The position numbers were made by a program, and so were the translations under genes. Of a stretch of DNA of 64,000 nucleotides, positions 35,490-46,138 are shown piece by piece. The stretch comes from Pilatotrama ljubarskyi (Eukaryota > Basidiomycota > Agaricomycetes > Polyporales > Polyporaceae): contig MU277711.1 in NCBI GenBank assembly GCA_022385805.1, positions 62,001 to 126,000 on the forward strand, in the 5' to 3' direction. Below the pieces are notes generated by a model that worked only from the letters and a program-made list of their open reading frames with translations, made no database searches and was not told where the DNA came from. Within the stretch, counting starts at the first letter, position 1; each line of letters opens with the position of its first letter.

Positions 35490-36960
35490 CTACTCCATAC
35501 TCTTGGCTGCCAGACGGTAGCCGTCTTGTTTACTGTAGCTGCCGATCGTAGAGATGGCAGTGAGCAAGCAGTGGGTACAGTTGAGATGACAGATGCCCCG
35601 TCCGTGGCTGAGTCGCACTCACACAGTAGTTGTCTTGACGAGGGCGTCCAGCTCAGACTCGGAAGTGATCGCGGTCCAAGGCGTTGTCGCAGTACGAGTC
35701 CACGAAGGCGAGCTCGGCCAGTGGCACGCCGTTCAAGGCGCGCAGGCGGGTGAGCGACAGAATCCCACTCGCCATAGACTCGTCGACGATGGCGTGAACG
35801 AGCTGGAGGGTCCGCAATGCGGGGACGTAATACGGGCTGTCACTCCCGTCTTCGCCTGGATGCAGCGCCCGCTTCAAAGAGTGCAGCTCTGGCGAGCGCA
35901 CGCAAATGGTGTCATCCGAGGACCCGACTGCGACGGGCCCGTAACCAACGACGATGGCGTCCAAGGAGGGAAACGCGGAGAAGAGGTTCTTCCACATTTG
36001 AGGGGCCAGCTGTGTGAGAGACGGGCAGGTGATTAGAAACCGGGTGAGAGGGACCGGGGCAAACGTGTCAAGGGACGCTTTCCACTCCGCGGGGCTAATA
36101 CTTGCTCTCCTCCATAGGTCTTCGATCATCTTGACGGACGCAGTGACGCCGTCGCCGAGTTGTACCTGCAGCCCTACGTGGAGTTCGCCCACCAGCAGCG
36201 ACAGCGCTCGGGCCTGGGCGACGTGAGTGGTGAACACATGCTGCAGAGGGACTATCCGTGCGATGGGGAAGTCGTGTCCCTGAAGGGTGTCGAGGGGCAG
36301 TGAATAAGTCACATCTATGCAGCAGCTTGGAGGGACCGATAGTTATTCGCAGAGGGACGAAACGCGAGAGAAGGTGTCGCCTAGTATGAGCTCCTGCAGG
36401 CGTGGAAGACTGACCACGCGACGACGGTCGTCCTTTCCTACGTCTGCGAGGAACTCGTCTGCGCGCAGCGACTCCAGCTCCGGGCACGCTTCCAAAATCT
36501 CCAGGATTTGAGCTGTACTCGCTCTCTCCCTCATGCCGCACAGGGTCATGGAGCGCAAAGACCTGTACGCCGGCGAACGCCAGGGAAGATTAAAAAGAGC
36601 CAGTGAAAGGCGGCGCAAGCGAGGAAATTGTCCGTCCACGACGAGCCTCTCTCCAAGGCTTTGCCACCCCTCGCGGCCATGGCAACGGATAGTGAGCTGC
36701 TCGAGCGCCGGCATGTCCGCGGGAAAGACTTCCGCCAGTGCAGAGAAGCGTCGCTTTTCATAGTCGCTCAATACGAGGGAGAGCTCCCGGATGCGATTTG
36801 CGTGGAGAAATATCGTGTGGAAAACGGGCTGGACTTCTGCGGAGTAATGGACCCTGATGTCGAGGTCGATATCGGCAGCTCGTTCGAGGAAAGCCGACAG
36901 CCATTCGACTCCTTCATACCCGCCCTACACGATATAGATTTTGCGTACGCGGGATGCCTA
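35490..36960 (-). pseudogene. F-box/LRR-like pseudogene, paralogue of the gene at 37304-38860
   Basis: Clearly homologous over its length to the intact neighbour: shared SLCxxLSVPPxCCIDVTY, LSLLVGELHVGLQ, GDGVTASVKM, NLFSAFPSL and AFVDSYCDxAL. It is broken several times. An in-frame TAA at 36345-36343 replaces a CAG codon. Near 35665 one extra base relative to the paralogue causes an early TGA at 35653-35655. The F-box-bearing N-terminus is missing or frame-shifted upstream of about 36940. The intron-like segment and following coding-like piece after the paralogue's C-terminus are also present (35490-35600) but interrupted by a TAG. The two long halves stay in the same frame, so decay is fairly recent or partial. 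Confidence 0.75.
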
Positions 36961-37303
36961 CCGTAGCTCCTACACGTACTTACACGGCATACGACCGTTT
37001 CCTCCTCGCAAACCTTCCGCCGGGAGCTCTTGGTATATCTGTTCAACACTTCATGTCGGTCATCAGTTATTAGAAGAGAAGGAGCGTCAAGCGCTAAACG
37101 AGGACAGTCTAGGATTCCATCATGTACCTGATGTGAGCCGAGCAGGCAATGTCAGAGCATCATCAGAGCAGTGAGTGATATGCGCGACGTACTCCAAGGT
37201 CGTGGCCACGAGATGGTAGCCGTCTTCTCTCCTGTAGCTGCCGATCGCAGACCCAGCGAGTGCAAGTGAGACAATGAATGGCCCGACAGTGGCTGCATGG
37301 GAC

Positions 37304-38860
37304 TTACACGACACTTATCTTGACGAATGCGGCCAACTGGGATACAAAGTCATCACGTTCCAACGCTCTGTCGCAGTACGAGTCCACAAAGGCCACCTCC
37401 GCCAGGGGCACGCCGTCCGAGGCGCGCAGACGGACGAGCGACAAGAGTTCGCTCGCCATGTACTCGTCGACAATCGCGCGGAGGATCTGGATAGTGCGCA
37501 GAGCGGTAGCGTACGTGCCGTCAGTCTCGTCGTCAGAAGCATGTAGCACCTGCCCCAGGTAATCTAATGCTTTAGGGCGCCGATACGGGAGATCATCCGA
37601 CAAGCCGGCTACGATGGGGTAACCGACCACGATGGAGTTCAATGAAGGAAATGCGGAGAAGAGGTTCCTCCACAACGCCTTTGGGAGGAGTGATAAGGAG
37701 AGGTAGGAGATGAGAAGTCGAGTCAGAGGCAGACCGGCAAACGAGTCGAGAGACGCCCTCCACTCGGCGGGGGTGACGAACAGTCTCCAGACATCGTTAA
37801 ACATCTTGACGGAGGCGGTGACACCTTCGCCGAGTTCGAACTGTAGCCCCACGTGGAGTTCGCCCACCAGCAGCGACAGCGATTGGGCATGGGCGACGTG
37901 ACATTGGAACACCCGCTGGCGAGGCAGTATCCGCATTATAGGCAAGTCGAAGAGTGCCTGAGTGGCGAAGAACAGCCCGTAAGTCACATCTATGCAGCAG
38001 GCCGGAGGGACTGATAGCTGATCGCAAAGGGATGAGGCGCGACGAAAGGTGTCTCCCAATACGAGCTCTCGCAAATGGGGAAGAGTGACTACGTGACCGG
38101 AGTCGTCCGTTTCAGCCCCTCCGAGGAAATCCTGTGCGCGCAAGGACTCCAGCTCCGGGCAGGCTTGCAGAATACCCAAAAATTGAGCTATAGTCGGTTT
38201 CTCCTTCCCTGTCAGGCCGAAGAGGACGAGGGAGCGCAAAGACCTATACACAGGCGAGTTCCAGTGGAAATTGAAGAAAGACAGTGAGAGGTGGCGCAGA
38301 CGAGGAAATCGTCCATCCAAAAGGGTCCCCTCCGCTGAGCTCCACCACTGACGGCTCATGTGGTCGCTGATTGAAAGCTGCTCGAGTGCCGGCATCACTG
38401 GGGGGAAGAATTCCACCAGGGCAGGGAAGTACTCCTCTTCGGAATCGCCCAATACAAGGGAAAGACTTCGGACGCGGTCTGAATGGAGCAATATTGTATC
38501 GAGAGTAGATCTGCCCTTGGAAGAGTGGAGCTTCAAGTTGAGGTTGGCACCGGCGGCTCGTTCCAGGAAAGCTGAGAGCGATTCGACGGTCTTGAGATGA
38601 TTGTGACAGGATATCGTAGTCCAGAGGACGGGCGCCTGGAGCGCGACGACGCGCCAGCGGTGGCAGACCCAGGTGACTCGTAGCCATAGCAGGGAGGCAT
38701 TTGTATGAGACTCTACAGGCCAACCGTAGAGCCACTGTACGCGCTGGAAGACGGGTATGAGAAGCTCAGGTGGCAGGCGATCGATGGCGCTCTACGGATG
38801 TAACTCCCAATAAATCGTGGCTCTACCCAGGTAACGCGGAGCCTGGCTTACCTCCGTCAT
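37304..38860 (-). CDS. F-box-like / leucine-rich repeat protein
   Basis: Fungal F-box-like protein of the expanded Agaricomycete type; such proteins are thought to present substrates to SCF ubiquitin ligases. Exons in coding order: 38860-38852 (nine nt, ATG ACG GAG) and 38791-37304; 498 aa. The F-box region reads IDRLPPELLIPVFQRVQ, then WLRVTWVCHRWRVVALQAPVLW. The rest is Leu-rich repeats (FPRLRHLSLSFFNF, YRSLRSLVLFGL, CPELESLRAQDF, LPHLRELVLGDTF). The frame ends at a TAA at 37304-37306. A GTAAGT donor two bases before that stop, and an acceptor 76 nt later, would replace it with a short terminal exon ending at 37120; the pseudogene conserves the same layout. Confidence 0.78.
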
Positions 38861-39293
38861 CGAGTTTTCGACGACCGAGCCAGATAGCGCTCCATTCCCC
38901 TGGCCGGTGCCTACGATATAGACCTCACCAGAATCTTGCGAGACCGCCGAGGTCATGATGCTCAAGTTGAAGTGCCTGGTGTGAGAAAAACAGCACCCAG
39001 CAGAGTGCGGAGACGGAGGAGAGTACACAGGCAAAGAACTCGGGATATAGTATGTTTAACAGCCGGCGTCGATTCCAATGGATCCCAGGGGGCGACTGGC
39101 CTGAGTTCTAGCGGTCGGAGGAGAAAGAGAGATAAGTACTGTAGGGTGCGTTCACGCGTGTGCACGGGACACCGGGCCGCAGGGGCCCGAGCGCGTACTG
39201 CTGGTTGCCAAGGAAGCGCCCGGTCTGCGCGAACCCGGGTCGCCGTATCGGGATGCCTGGCCCAGCAGCAGGATGCAAAGTCCGCTATGCAGC
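38861..39293. other. divergent promoter region F-box gene / GPx
   Basis: 430 bp without a supported gene. CpG-rich towards the GPx gene. Confidence 0.35.
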
Positions 39294-40114
39294 ATGCAAT
39301 CACGATATATCGCTCCCTCTCTCCGCACCCGCACTCACACGCAAGCCAGATCACTTGCACGCGCTCAGCTCTCACCCGCTCGAGCTCTTTCCCACCGCCT
39401 CGTGTTCGCAAACCTTTCGCTGACATCGCGGCTTGCTACTTATCGACCACCACCTCGTCCACCGGCCTTCAGTAGGTCACTCTTCAGCAGCACCTCTGCC
39501 AAGCCATCCACCATGTCCGACGCAAAGTCTTTCTACGAGCTCAAGGCTCAGCTCCCGGGCGGGAAGACGTACGACTTCGAGCAGCTCAAGGGCAAGGTCG
39601 TCCTCATCGTCAACGTCGCATCCAAATGGTACGTCCCCCCACTCGTCTCTCCCTTCTCTCAGGCACCCGACCTTTGGTTCGCAGCGGCTTCACGCCGCAG
39701 TACAAGGGCCTCCAGGCGCTCTACGACAAATACAAGGACCGCGGGTTCGTCATCCTCGGCTTCCCGTGCAACCAGTTCGGCGGCCAGGAGCCCGAGAGCG
39801 ACGAGAAGATCGCGCAGTTCTGCGAGCTCAACCACGGCGTCACCTTCCCGCTCATGGCCAAGTCCGACGTCAATGGCGACAGCACCAACGAGGTCTACAA
39901 GTGGCTCAAGGCACAGAAGGCCGGCCTCCTCGGCCTCACCCGCATCAAGGTATGTACGGGCACATTGTGTCGTTGGGGGGGTGCGGAGCTGATGCTTTGT
40001 GTGCAGTGGAACTTTGAGAAGTTCTTGATCGACCGCGAGGGCAAGGTCGTCCACCGGTGGGCGTCGACGACTTCGCCCGAGGCGATCGACGCGGAGGTCG
40101 CAAAGCTCTTGTGA
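39294..40114 (+). CDS. glutathione peroxidase (GPx/thioredoxin-type)
   Basis: Thiol peroxidase that reduces hydroperoxides. Last two introns are 39629-39684 and 39950-40006. From the downstream ATG at 39513 the protein is 162 aa and complete; the peroxidatic residue is a normal cysteine, about Cys39 in SKCGFTPQYKG. Conserved GFPCNQFGGQEP (Gln) and KWNFEKFLIDREG (Trp/Asn) complete the site. Upstream ATGs at 39294 and 39273 stay in frame without a stop and add about 73 or 80 residues rich in Arg/Ser/Ala and lacking acids (including SRLATYRPPP and FSRSLFSSTSA), typical of a mitochondrial presequence. The longer form is annotated here, but both proteins may be made. Confidence 0.9.
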
Positions 40115-40650
40115 CTACACGGCCGTTCTGACGCACAGGGCGATCGGGCAAAGTTGTAATTTGGAGAAGTATCCTTGGATGTACCATAACATACACGGCG
40201 GGGTCAACTTGGTTGGGTAAATAGCCATGGGTCTCTGCATCTGTCGGGCTAAGCTGCATGCATGTCTGCACTCGCCGGGCTTCGTTGTGCACGCTAACCG
40301 GCGGTGGCCCGATGAAGCTTCGGGGGAATGCAAGCGTACAAGTATATTGACAGCTGCGCAAGTCTGTAGTGTGGGTGAGTGACGACATGCCTACGAACAT
40401 ACGTGTCGTGAAGAAGCTTCAAAGGCCTGTTAATCGGACACGTGCTACGAAAGTCTGTAAAATGTCAACATAGGCGAAGAGAAGACGGGGAGGATATGGA
40501 CAGACGAATATAAGGATATATATGTGCAGTGCGGGGTGAGGACAGCAGTTCGATCGAGCGTGAGCGGATGGGGGGAGTGTATGCGGGATGGGACGGATGA
40601 CGAGAGAGGGGGGTAGTGCGAAAGCGGCGAATACGAAAGGAATAAATAGG
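40115..40650. other. convergent 3' region GPx / aspartic protease
   Basis: 535 bp between two stop codons. Some AT-rich tracts (around 40510-40530) but no gene or repeat is supported. Confidence 0.35.
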
Positions 40651-43293
40651 CTACAGTGCGCCCCAGGCGAACGCGCAGAGCGCAACAGCGAAGCCCCAAG
40701 ACGCACTCGCCCTTGAGACCCTCACCGAGCTCGCCGCGCTCGCCTTCCATCCCGCGGGCACGCCGAGTGTGATCGAAGCCGTCGACGCCGTCGACACGCT
40801 CGTGACCGTATGCCCGCTCGTGTCCGTCAGGATGAACGTCACCACCGTCGGGCTCGGCGTGATCGTCGGCAGCGCGGTCGCGTTCATGTGCTTCGCCCCT
40901 AGCAACGCCGAGTATGTGCTCGTCGCGAGCCCCGTGCGCACGATCTCGCCGCGCGTCGCGGGCACGGACGTGTTGAATGTGTATGCTGGCGTGCTGAAGG
41001 AGGAAGGCGTGGGGAGGACGAAGTTGGGGAGCGTCGTCGCGACGGTCGCCGAGTACGACGCGAGGAAGGCGGAGACCGAGGCGGCAGACTCGGGGGACGC
41101 GGTGGAGTTGATGAGCGGGTAGAAGCCGATCATGGGTGGTTCCTTGGTATCGATGCCAAAGCTATAAATCGAGTAGACCGTCCTGAGGAAAGGAGACCCT
41201 GTATGTATCCATCTACGGTGAGCGATTATTCCCCGCGCAGTGAAGTCGCCGTACCGAGTTGCCAGTCAATGCCGTCAGAGCTTGGGGGCAGCGCTCGAGG
41301 CCACGAGAGACACAAATTCGGGTTGCCCGACGCAGGACCGATCAGGAAGTCCGTGGGCTGCATCACGAATTCCCGACCACTGTGCCCGTGATACCACTCA
41401 GCTTCGGTCTCGCGACATCGGAGGAACACTCACCCGAAGTTGAACGACATAGTCTCCTCGGTATCGCACGGCACGACCCACTGCCCTGAATCTAAGCATC
41501 CGCGTAGCTCGTCAACGCCCGATTCCGACCTGAGAGCTGGAAATGAACGGCTATGACATACCCGCGTCCACGAGGCGTGCTCCGGATATAAGGGAGAAAA
41601 TCCGCGACACCTGCGCGAGCCCCACTGTCAGCTTCTGCACGCCACAGGCGCCCATATAGCAACTCACGTCTTGGAAGGGCCCGAAGATGCCGGCGGTCCC
41701 GCTGCTCAGGCACAATGCAGTACGCCGAATAGGAAGAGTATCGTGGTCGATGTATGGAGGGACACGCGGCAAATCAGCCTCTCAGCAAAAGTGGAGCGGG
41801 CCAAAGACTCGATACGCACGCGTCGATCAGTGCCAGGGAGGAGTTCAGGGTCTGCACGGGATACGTCGGTTGTGGCGTTATAGCGGTCCCGTTTACCTAT
41901 TTCGATATTACGAGTTGTGGGTCCAGGCTGCGCATACAGCGTAAATGCCGTGCAGCAAGGACGTACCGAAACGCCCTCCAGGACGACCGCCCACTGGAGG
42001 TACGAAGACGTGTTGCTCTCGGCACCGAACGGAGCGAACGGCACGACCTCACTCCATTCGATCAGACTCCGGTTCGTCACCACCGAGCCGTCGATGGCGC
42101 CTTCGTAGTTGCTCGGTAAGCCAGCGCAGCGCGTTTAGCACGGACGCTTGGAAGGTGGGAGCTTACCGAATGAGAGACTGCCCCCGGAGTCTCGTGTGAG
42201 ACTCAGTCCGAACAGAGGGTAGTCTAGCTGTCCGTTTTGTGCCATAGTGGCAAAGAAGGGCGTGGCTGCACGGATGTAGTGAGGTCTAGTCTAGCGAGCG
42301 CGCACGGAAGACAATACCATTGACGGCATTGTTTGCGATCGCAGAGAGGCGCGGGAAACCCAGGCCTAGTACGCCGCTCACTTGGTCGGGAAACTGCACG
42401 TCGGAAGAGGTGGCAAGACCTGGATCGAGGGGGATTGTTCAGTCTCCGGTCGGTTGCAAGTGTAGCGTCCAGAATGAAACGTAGACTATTGCAAGTGAGC
42501 CCTTCACGACGACGTAAGCCTTACGAGACACTTGGGCCCCGCGAACTGCGCTTCGCACCTGACCGGAACGCTACTAATATATGACGGCCTCACGAGTGAT
42601 CCGCAGCACGAGTCTCCGACTCGTCGGACGTTCCACTCAAGGAAACAGCACTCACCAAATGCCTGATTCGCGACGGTCAGGTTAGCCAGAGACACCGACT
42701 CCCTCGCGACGAATCCTTTGGCACCTTTACGCGCCTTGAGCTGCGGAACGGCAATGCTGCAACAGCAAAGGGGTACGCACCTGTCGAGTCGGCGTAGCTC
42801 ACGTTGAACGCGGTCGCGTTCGAGTTTACGGAAACGAACGTGGGGCTCTCGAAGGTGAGAGGGTACTTGGGGACGTTGCACGCGCTGGAGGTGCATTGGG
42901 AGGAGACGAGCCAGAGGTCGGCGGATGCGGTGTCGAGGGCGAGGCGGAGGGAGACGTTGCCGACGCCCGCGAGGACGTAGTACGTTCTGCACGCACGCGC
43001 GTTAGGCACCTATTCGGCGTGGATGTGTGCGCAGATGTGCGAGCCATAACTCACTGTCTGTCTGAAGCGAGTGCAACCGGGACGATGGAGGAGTTGCTCA
43101 TGGGTGCCATGCCGGTTACGATGCCCTCGAGGAATTGACGGGGCTGCAGGCCGGCGCTGCTGCCGATGCTCTGAAGTCTCTTGCGCATGTCTGGCCTCCA
43201 GCGGCCGCTGATGGCAGGGGTCTCTGCGACGGCATAGGAGCCATCTAGGAAGGCCAAGACGGAGAGAAAGAGGAACAAGGGCAGCCTGAGCAT
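40651..43293 (-). CDS. secreted pepsin-type aspartic protease with GPI-anchor-like tail
   Basis: Family A1 aspartic peptidase. Twelve exons in coding order: 43293-43055, 42986-42781, 42724-42656, 42419-42318, 42265-42167, 42100-41967, 41851-41820, 41701-41668, 41610-41562, 41485-41434, 41379-41255, 41198-40651; 562 aa with every phase consistent. It begins with a signal peptide (MLRLPLFLFLSVLAF...). The first active-site motif is LDTASADLW (Asp about 98), with Ala where DTGS has Gly. The second is LIDAGTAGIFGP (Asp about 293), spliced over a 118-nt intron. VLGLGFPRLS is also conserved. The last 100 residues are Ser/Thr-rich and end in a hydrophobic tail (WGFAVALCAFAWGAL), suggesting a cell-wall or membrane GPI anchor. 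The 236-nt intron is the longest placed here; exons 7-10 are 32-52 nt. Confidence 0.85.
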
Positions 43294-43749
43294 GTCGGAT
43301 GGCAAAGACGCTGCTGAGTGCTAGCGAGAGACTCGGCAGTGAGTGCGCATGCGAGGGGGTGGGGATTATAACGGAGATGGGAACAAGAGAAGGAGAGGGA
43401 GGGAAAAGAGCGGAGGGAGCTGACAGGGGCTGCGGTGGTCGACTGGTCACTTGGTGCGGTCTCTCTCGCCGCGCTCGCCTTTCTGGTGGGCGCCTATCCA
43501 ATCAATCCGGGGAAATAGGCGTCCTTCAATTACGTAGATAGTTACTTCAATCCAACACCCCAAAAGGAGTAATCATCAATGAGCAGTTATGTGCGCTTGA
43601 GTTGCTTTGGACACTGTACTCGTGGCGGCACTTGTTCGCTGTGAACTCAAGAGTCGCAACCGCAGCCACCACGTCCCGCCGTACGTGTCCAGCCCACTGT
43701 AGAGCAGCACAGACGTTCCCAGCGCATGTCAATGAAATAAAGCTGCAGT
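43294..43749. other. divergent promoter region protease / phosphatase
   Basis: 455 bp with no supported gene. Confidence 0.35.
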
Positions 43750-45360
43750 ATGCCTCGCCTCCTCGTTTTTCTCTCCGTCTTCATCCCGCTGCTTGGCGTG
43801 CTGTGGGTCTGCCGGTCCTTCATCCCGGGCCTCGATCTCGTCGCCAGTCTGCCGCTCTCCTGGCCCCTCGCCGTGCACCCCGACGCGAAGCATGCACAGC
43901 ATGCCTATGACGATGATAGCTCCGAGGGGACAGCCCAGCGGCCTCTCGACACCATTCAGCTCACTGGCCAGCACCGCCCCGGACAGCACTTCAAACCGCA
44001 GGCTGATGCACAGGGCTCGGTGAATGCAGAGGGCCAGTTCAAACGGACCATTGTCGCGGTCGGCGACCTCCATGGAGACTTGCCGAACGCACAGAAGGTC
44101 TTGCACATGGCAGGCGTGGTGGACGAGCAGGGCAATTGGGCCGGAGGCGTTGATTTCTTCGTCCAGACCGGAGATATCATTGACAGGTACGTTGCTCGGG
44201 AGCCGCGTATGAGGTCCATTGCTCACTTGCGATATTTCCAGAGGAGATGACACGATCAAGCTGTACATGTGGATGGACAAGCTCCGCGACCAGGCGAAGG
44301 CTGCGGGCGGGACGGTCTTGACACACTTGGGCAACCACGAGTGGATGAATGTCATCGGTTTGTAACTGCGTTTCGCAGCTTTACGCGATTTATGTGTCCT
44401 GAAATCACTCTCTGTTCGCAGGTGACTGGAGGTGAGGCAATGGTCGCAGCATACAGTCCAGGAATTCCGTTAGCTGACATCGTGCACTCATCAGATATGT
44501 ACCCGCCACCGAAATCAAGACCTTCGGCTCCGTAGCCGCCCGTCAGAAGATGCTGACAACCGGACGCATCGGGCGCAGCTGGGCAGCGAACTATACCACC
44601 ACCTCCCGCCTTCCCCTGCACCCCTCGCTCGGCCCTCCCAACACCGACTATGACCCTGCGACCGACTACGTCTCGACCTCGCCACTCGCGCACGCCGCCA
44701 TCTCCTTCGTACACGGCGGTCTGGCGCCCACCTACCCCGACCTCACGCCCTTCCCCTCTCGCATCAACGAGATATCCTCTTCTTTGTTGCGTAAGCTGCA
44801 ATACCGGCCCCAGCAGCCGCCTCCGCACCCCCCGGCGCCGTATCCCGGTCTGCCGCACGACGCGACGCATGCGGAGCAGCGTTTGTATAGCTCTGATGGG
44901 CCGTTATGGTACAGGGGATGGGCCCTGGAGCCGGAGGAGAAGGTGTGCAAGGAGGTGGACGATGTATTGAGGAGGACGGGCACGCGGAGGATGGTGATGG
45001 GCCACACTCCCGATTTCCAGGTTCGTGCATTCGTACAGTGCCTGGCCCCTTCATTATATGACTGACTATCTGCATTGCAGAAAATCGTTTCAAGATGTGG
45101 AGGCAAGATAATCATCATAGATACCGGTGAGCGCCCTCCTCCCTTGTGGCACAACCGGGACTGATTTTGTCCTAGGCATCTCGCACGCATATGGCGGCGC
45201 ACTGTCCGCCCTCTCTGTCACGTACACGCTCACGCCCATCCCCGAGTCCGGCTCTAAAGGGCAGCAGTGGACGGAGAAGGAGGTCGTGAAAGCGCTGTCC
45301 GTCGACCGGGAGGTCGTGCTTGCGTCTGACGAGCGCGAGGTCGTCGGCGATTTCTTTTAG
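43750..45360 (+). CDS. Shewanella-like PPP-family phosphatase (metallophosphoesterase)
   Basis: Calcineurin-like metallophosphoesterase of the Shewanella-like (SLP/Shelph) type. Exons 43750-44186, 44242-44357, 44422-44431, 44495-45020, 45081-45126, 45176-45360; 439 aa. A hydrophobic N-terminal segment (residues 4-20) looks like a signal anchor. Metal-site motifs: GDLHGD (105-110), GDIIDRGDD (about 141), GNHEWMN (about 177), SFVHGGLAP and MGHTPDFQ. Exon 3 is only 10 nt; with it the sequence reads VIGDWRYVPATEI, and without it the frame is lost. A Pro-rich insert (QPPPHPPAPYPG) precedes the last metal ligand. The likely compartment is the secretory system or membrane; the substrate is unknown. 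Confidence 0.88.
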
Positions 45361-46138
45361 ACTTCAGTTCGCTTGGCTTGGAGAGGTAACTTATTCTATT
45401 TCCTGTGATTGTTCTTGGTACGTTCGGGCGGAATACAGTATAAGAGTACGCCTAGAGTCTCCGTCGTCATCACGGGGCCTGCTGCGCCCGTGCGAGATTT
45501 TCGGAGGCCAGGTCCGGCTAGCCACAGGCTGGTGCACTGGTGAACGGCGTGCGACAACAAAGGGACTGATCATCTGCAGCTTGTCCTCGCGTCGGCTCTG
45601 TAACGTGCCTGTACGGTACGTCTTCCGCGTGTATATCGGCCTCGACCAGGAATGACAGAACCTTCCAGTCATCTCGAGAAGCAACTTATTTTTCTCATAA
45701 CCAATTTGGGGCCATCTTGTACAGCTTACTGGGGGACACCACCACACGGGCAATTAGTGTCGAAGGTTGACTTGCGTCGGACCGGTCAGCCTCGACGACG
45801 GACGGGGACAGGAGAATCGGGAGGCGCGGCGGTGAGTAGCGCGAAGTCCGAAACGACAGGCTACAGCCGAGCACGCGGTGTTACGTCATGCACGTGTAAG
45901 GCAGGTGGCCTGCCATATCGGGCAAAGCGGAAGGTGGCAGGACGTGATCGGCGCGTTCGCACTCCAATGACATCCTCCGCCGGTCAGCAGATATATACGA
46001 GCCCCGCTCTCGGTGCGCCTCATAAGCACTTCGAGCACAACGGCCGGTCCATAATCCTTCTCTTCCACGCTCTCACCTTTTCCCCCAAACTACATCTATC
46101 TAATCGGCAGTTTGCACGACCGCAACGACAAGGAGACT
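45361..46138. other. intergenic upstream of the Ncp1-like gene
   Basis: About 780 bp. A TATA-like sequence lies at 45991-45998. Otherwise no gene or repeat is supported. Confidence 0.35.
45991..45998 (+). promoter_or_regulatory. TATA-like element upstream of the Ncp1-like gene
   Basis: ATATATAC about 140 bp before the start codon at 46139, in an otherwise GC-rich stretch; pyrimidine-rich sequence follows before the start. Position fits a fungal core promoter with a 5' UTR of around 100 nt. Confidence 0.35.

Noticed and set aside
39513..39640. Selenocysteine-type glutathione peroxidase
   Set aside because: The catalytic codon is TGC (spliced TG|C), so the enzyme uses cysteine.
30978..43293. 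Secondary-metabolite or catabolic gene cluster
   Set aside because: Oxidoreductases, hydrolase, F-box genes, GPx and protease have no backbone enzyme, transporter or regulator between them; the grouping looks incidental.
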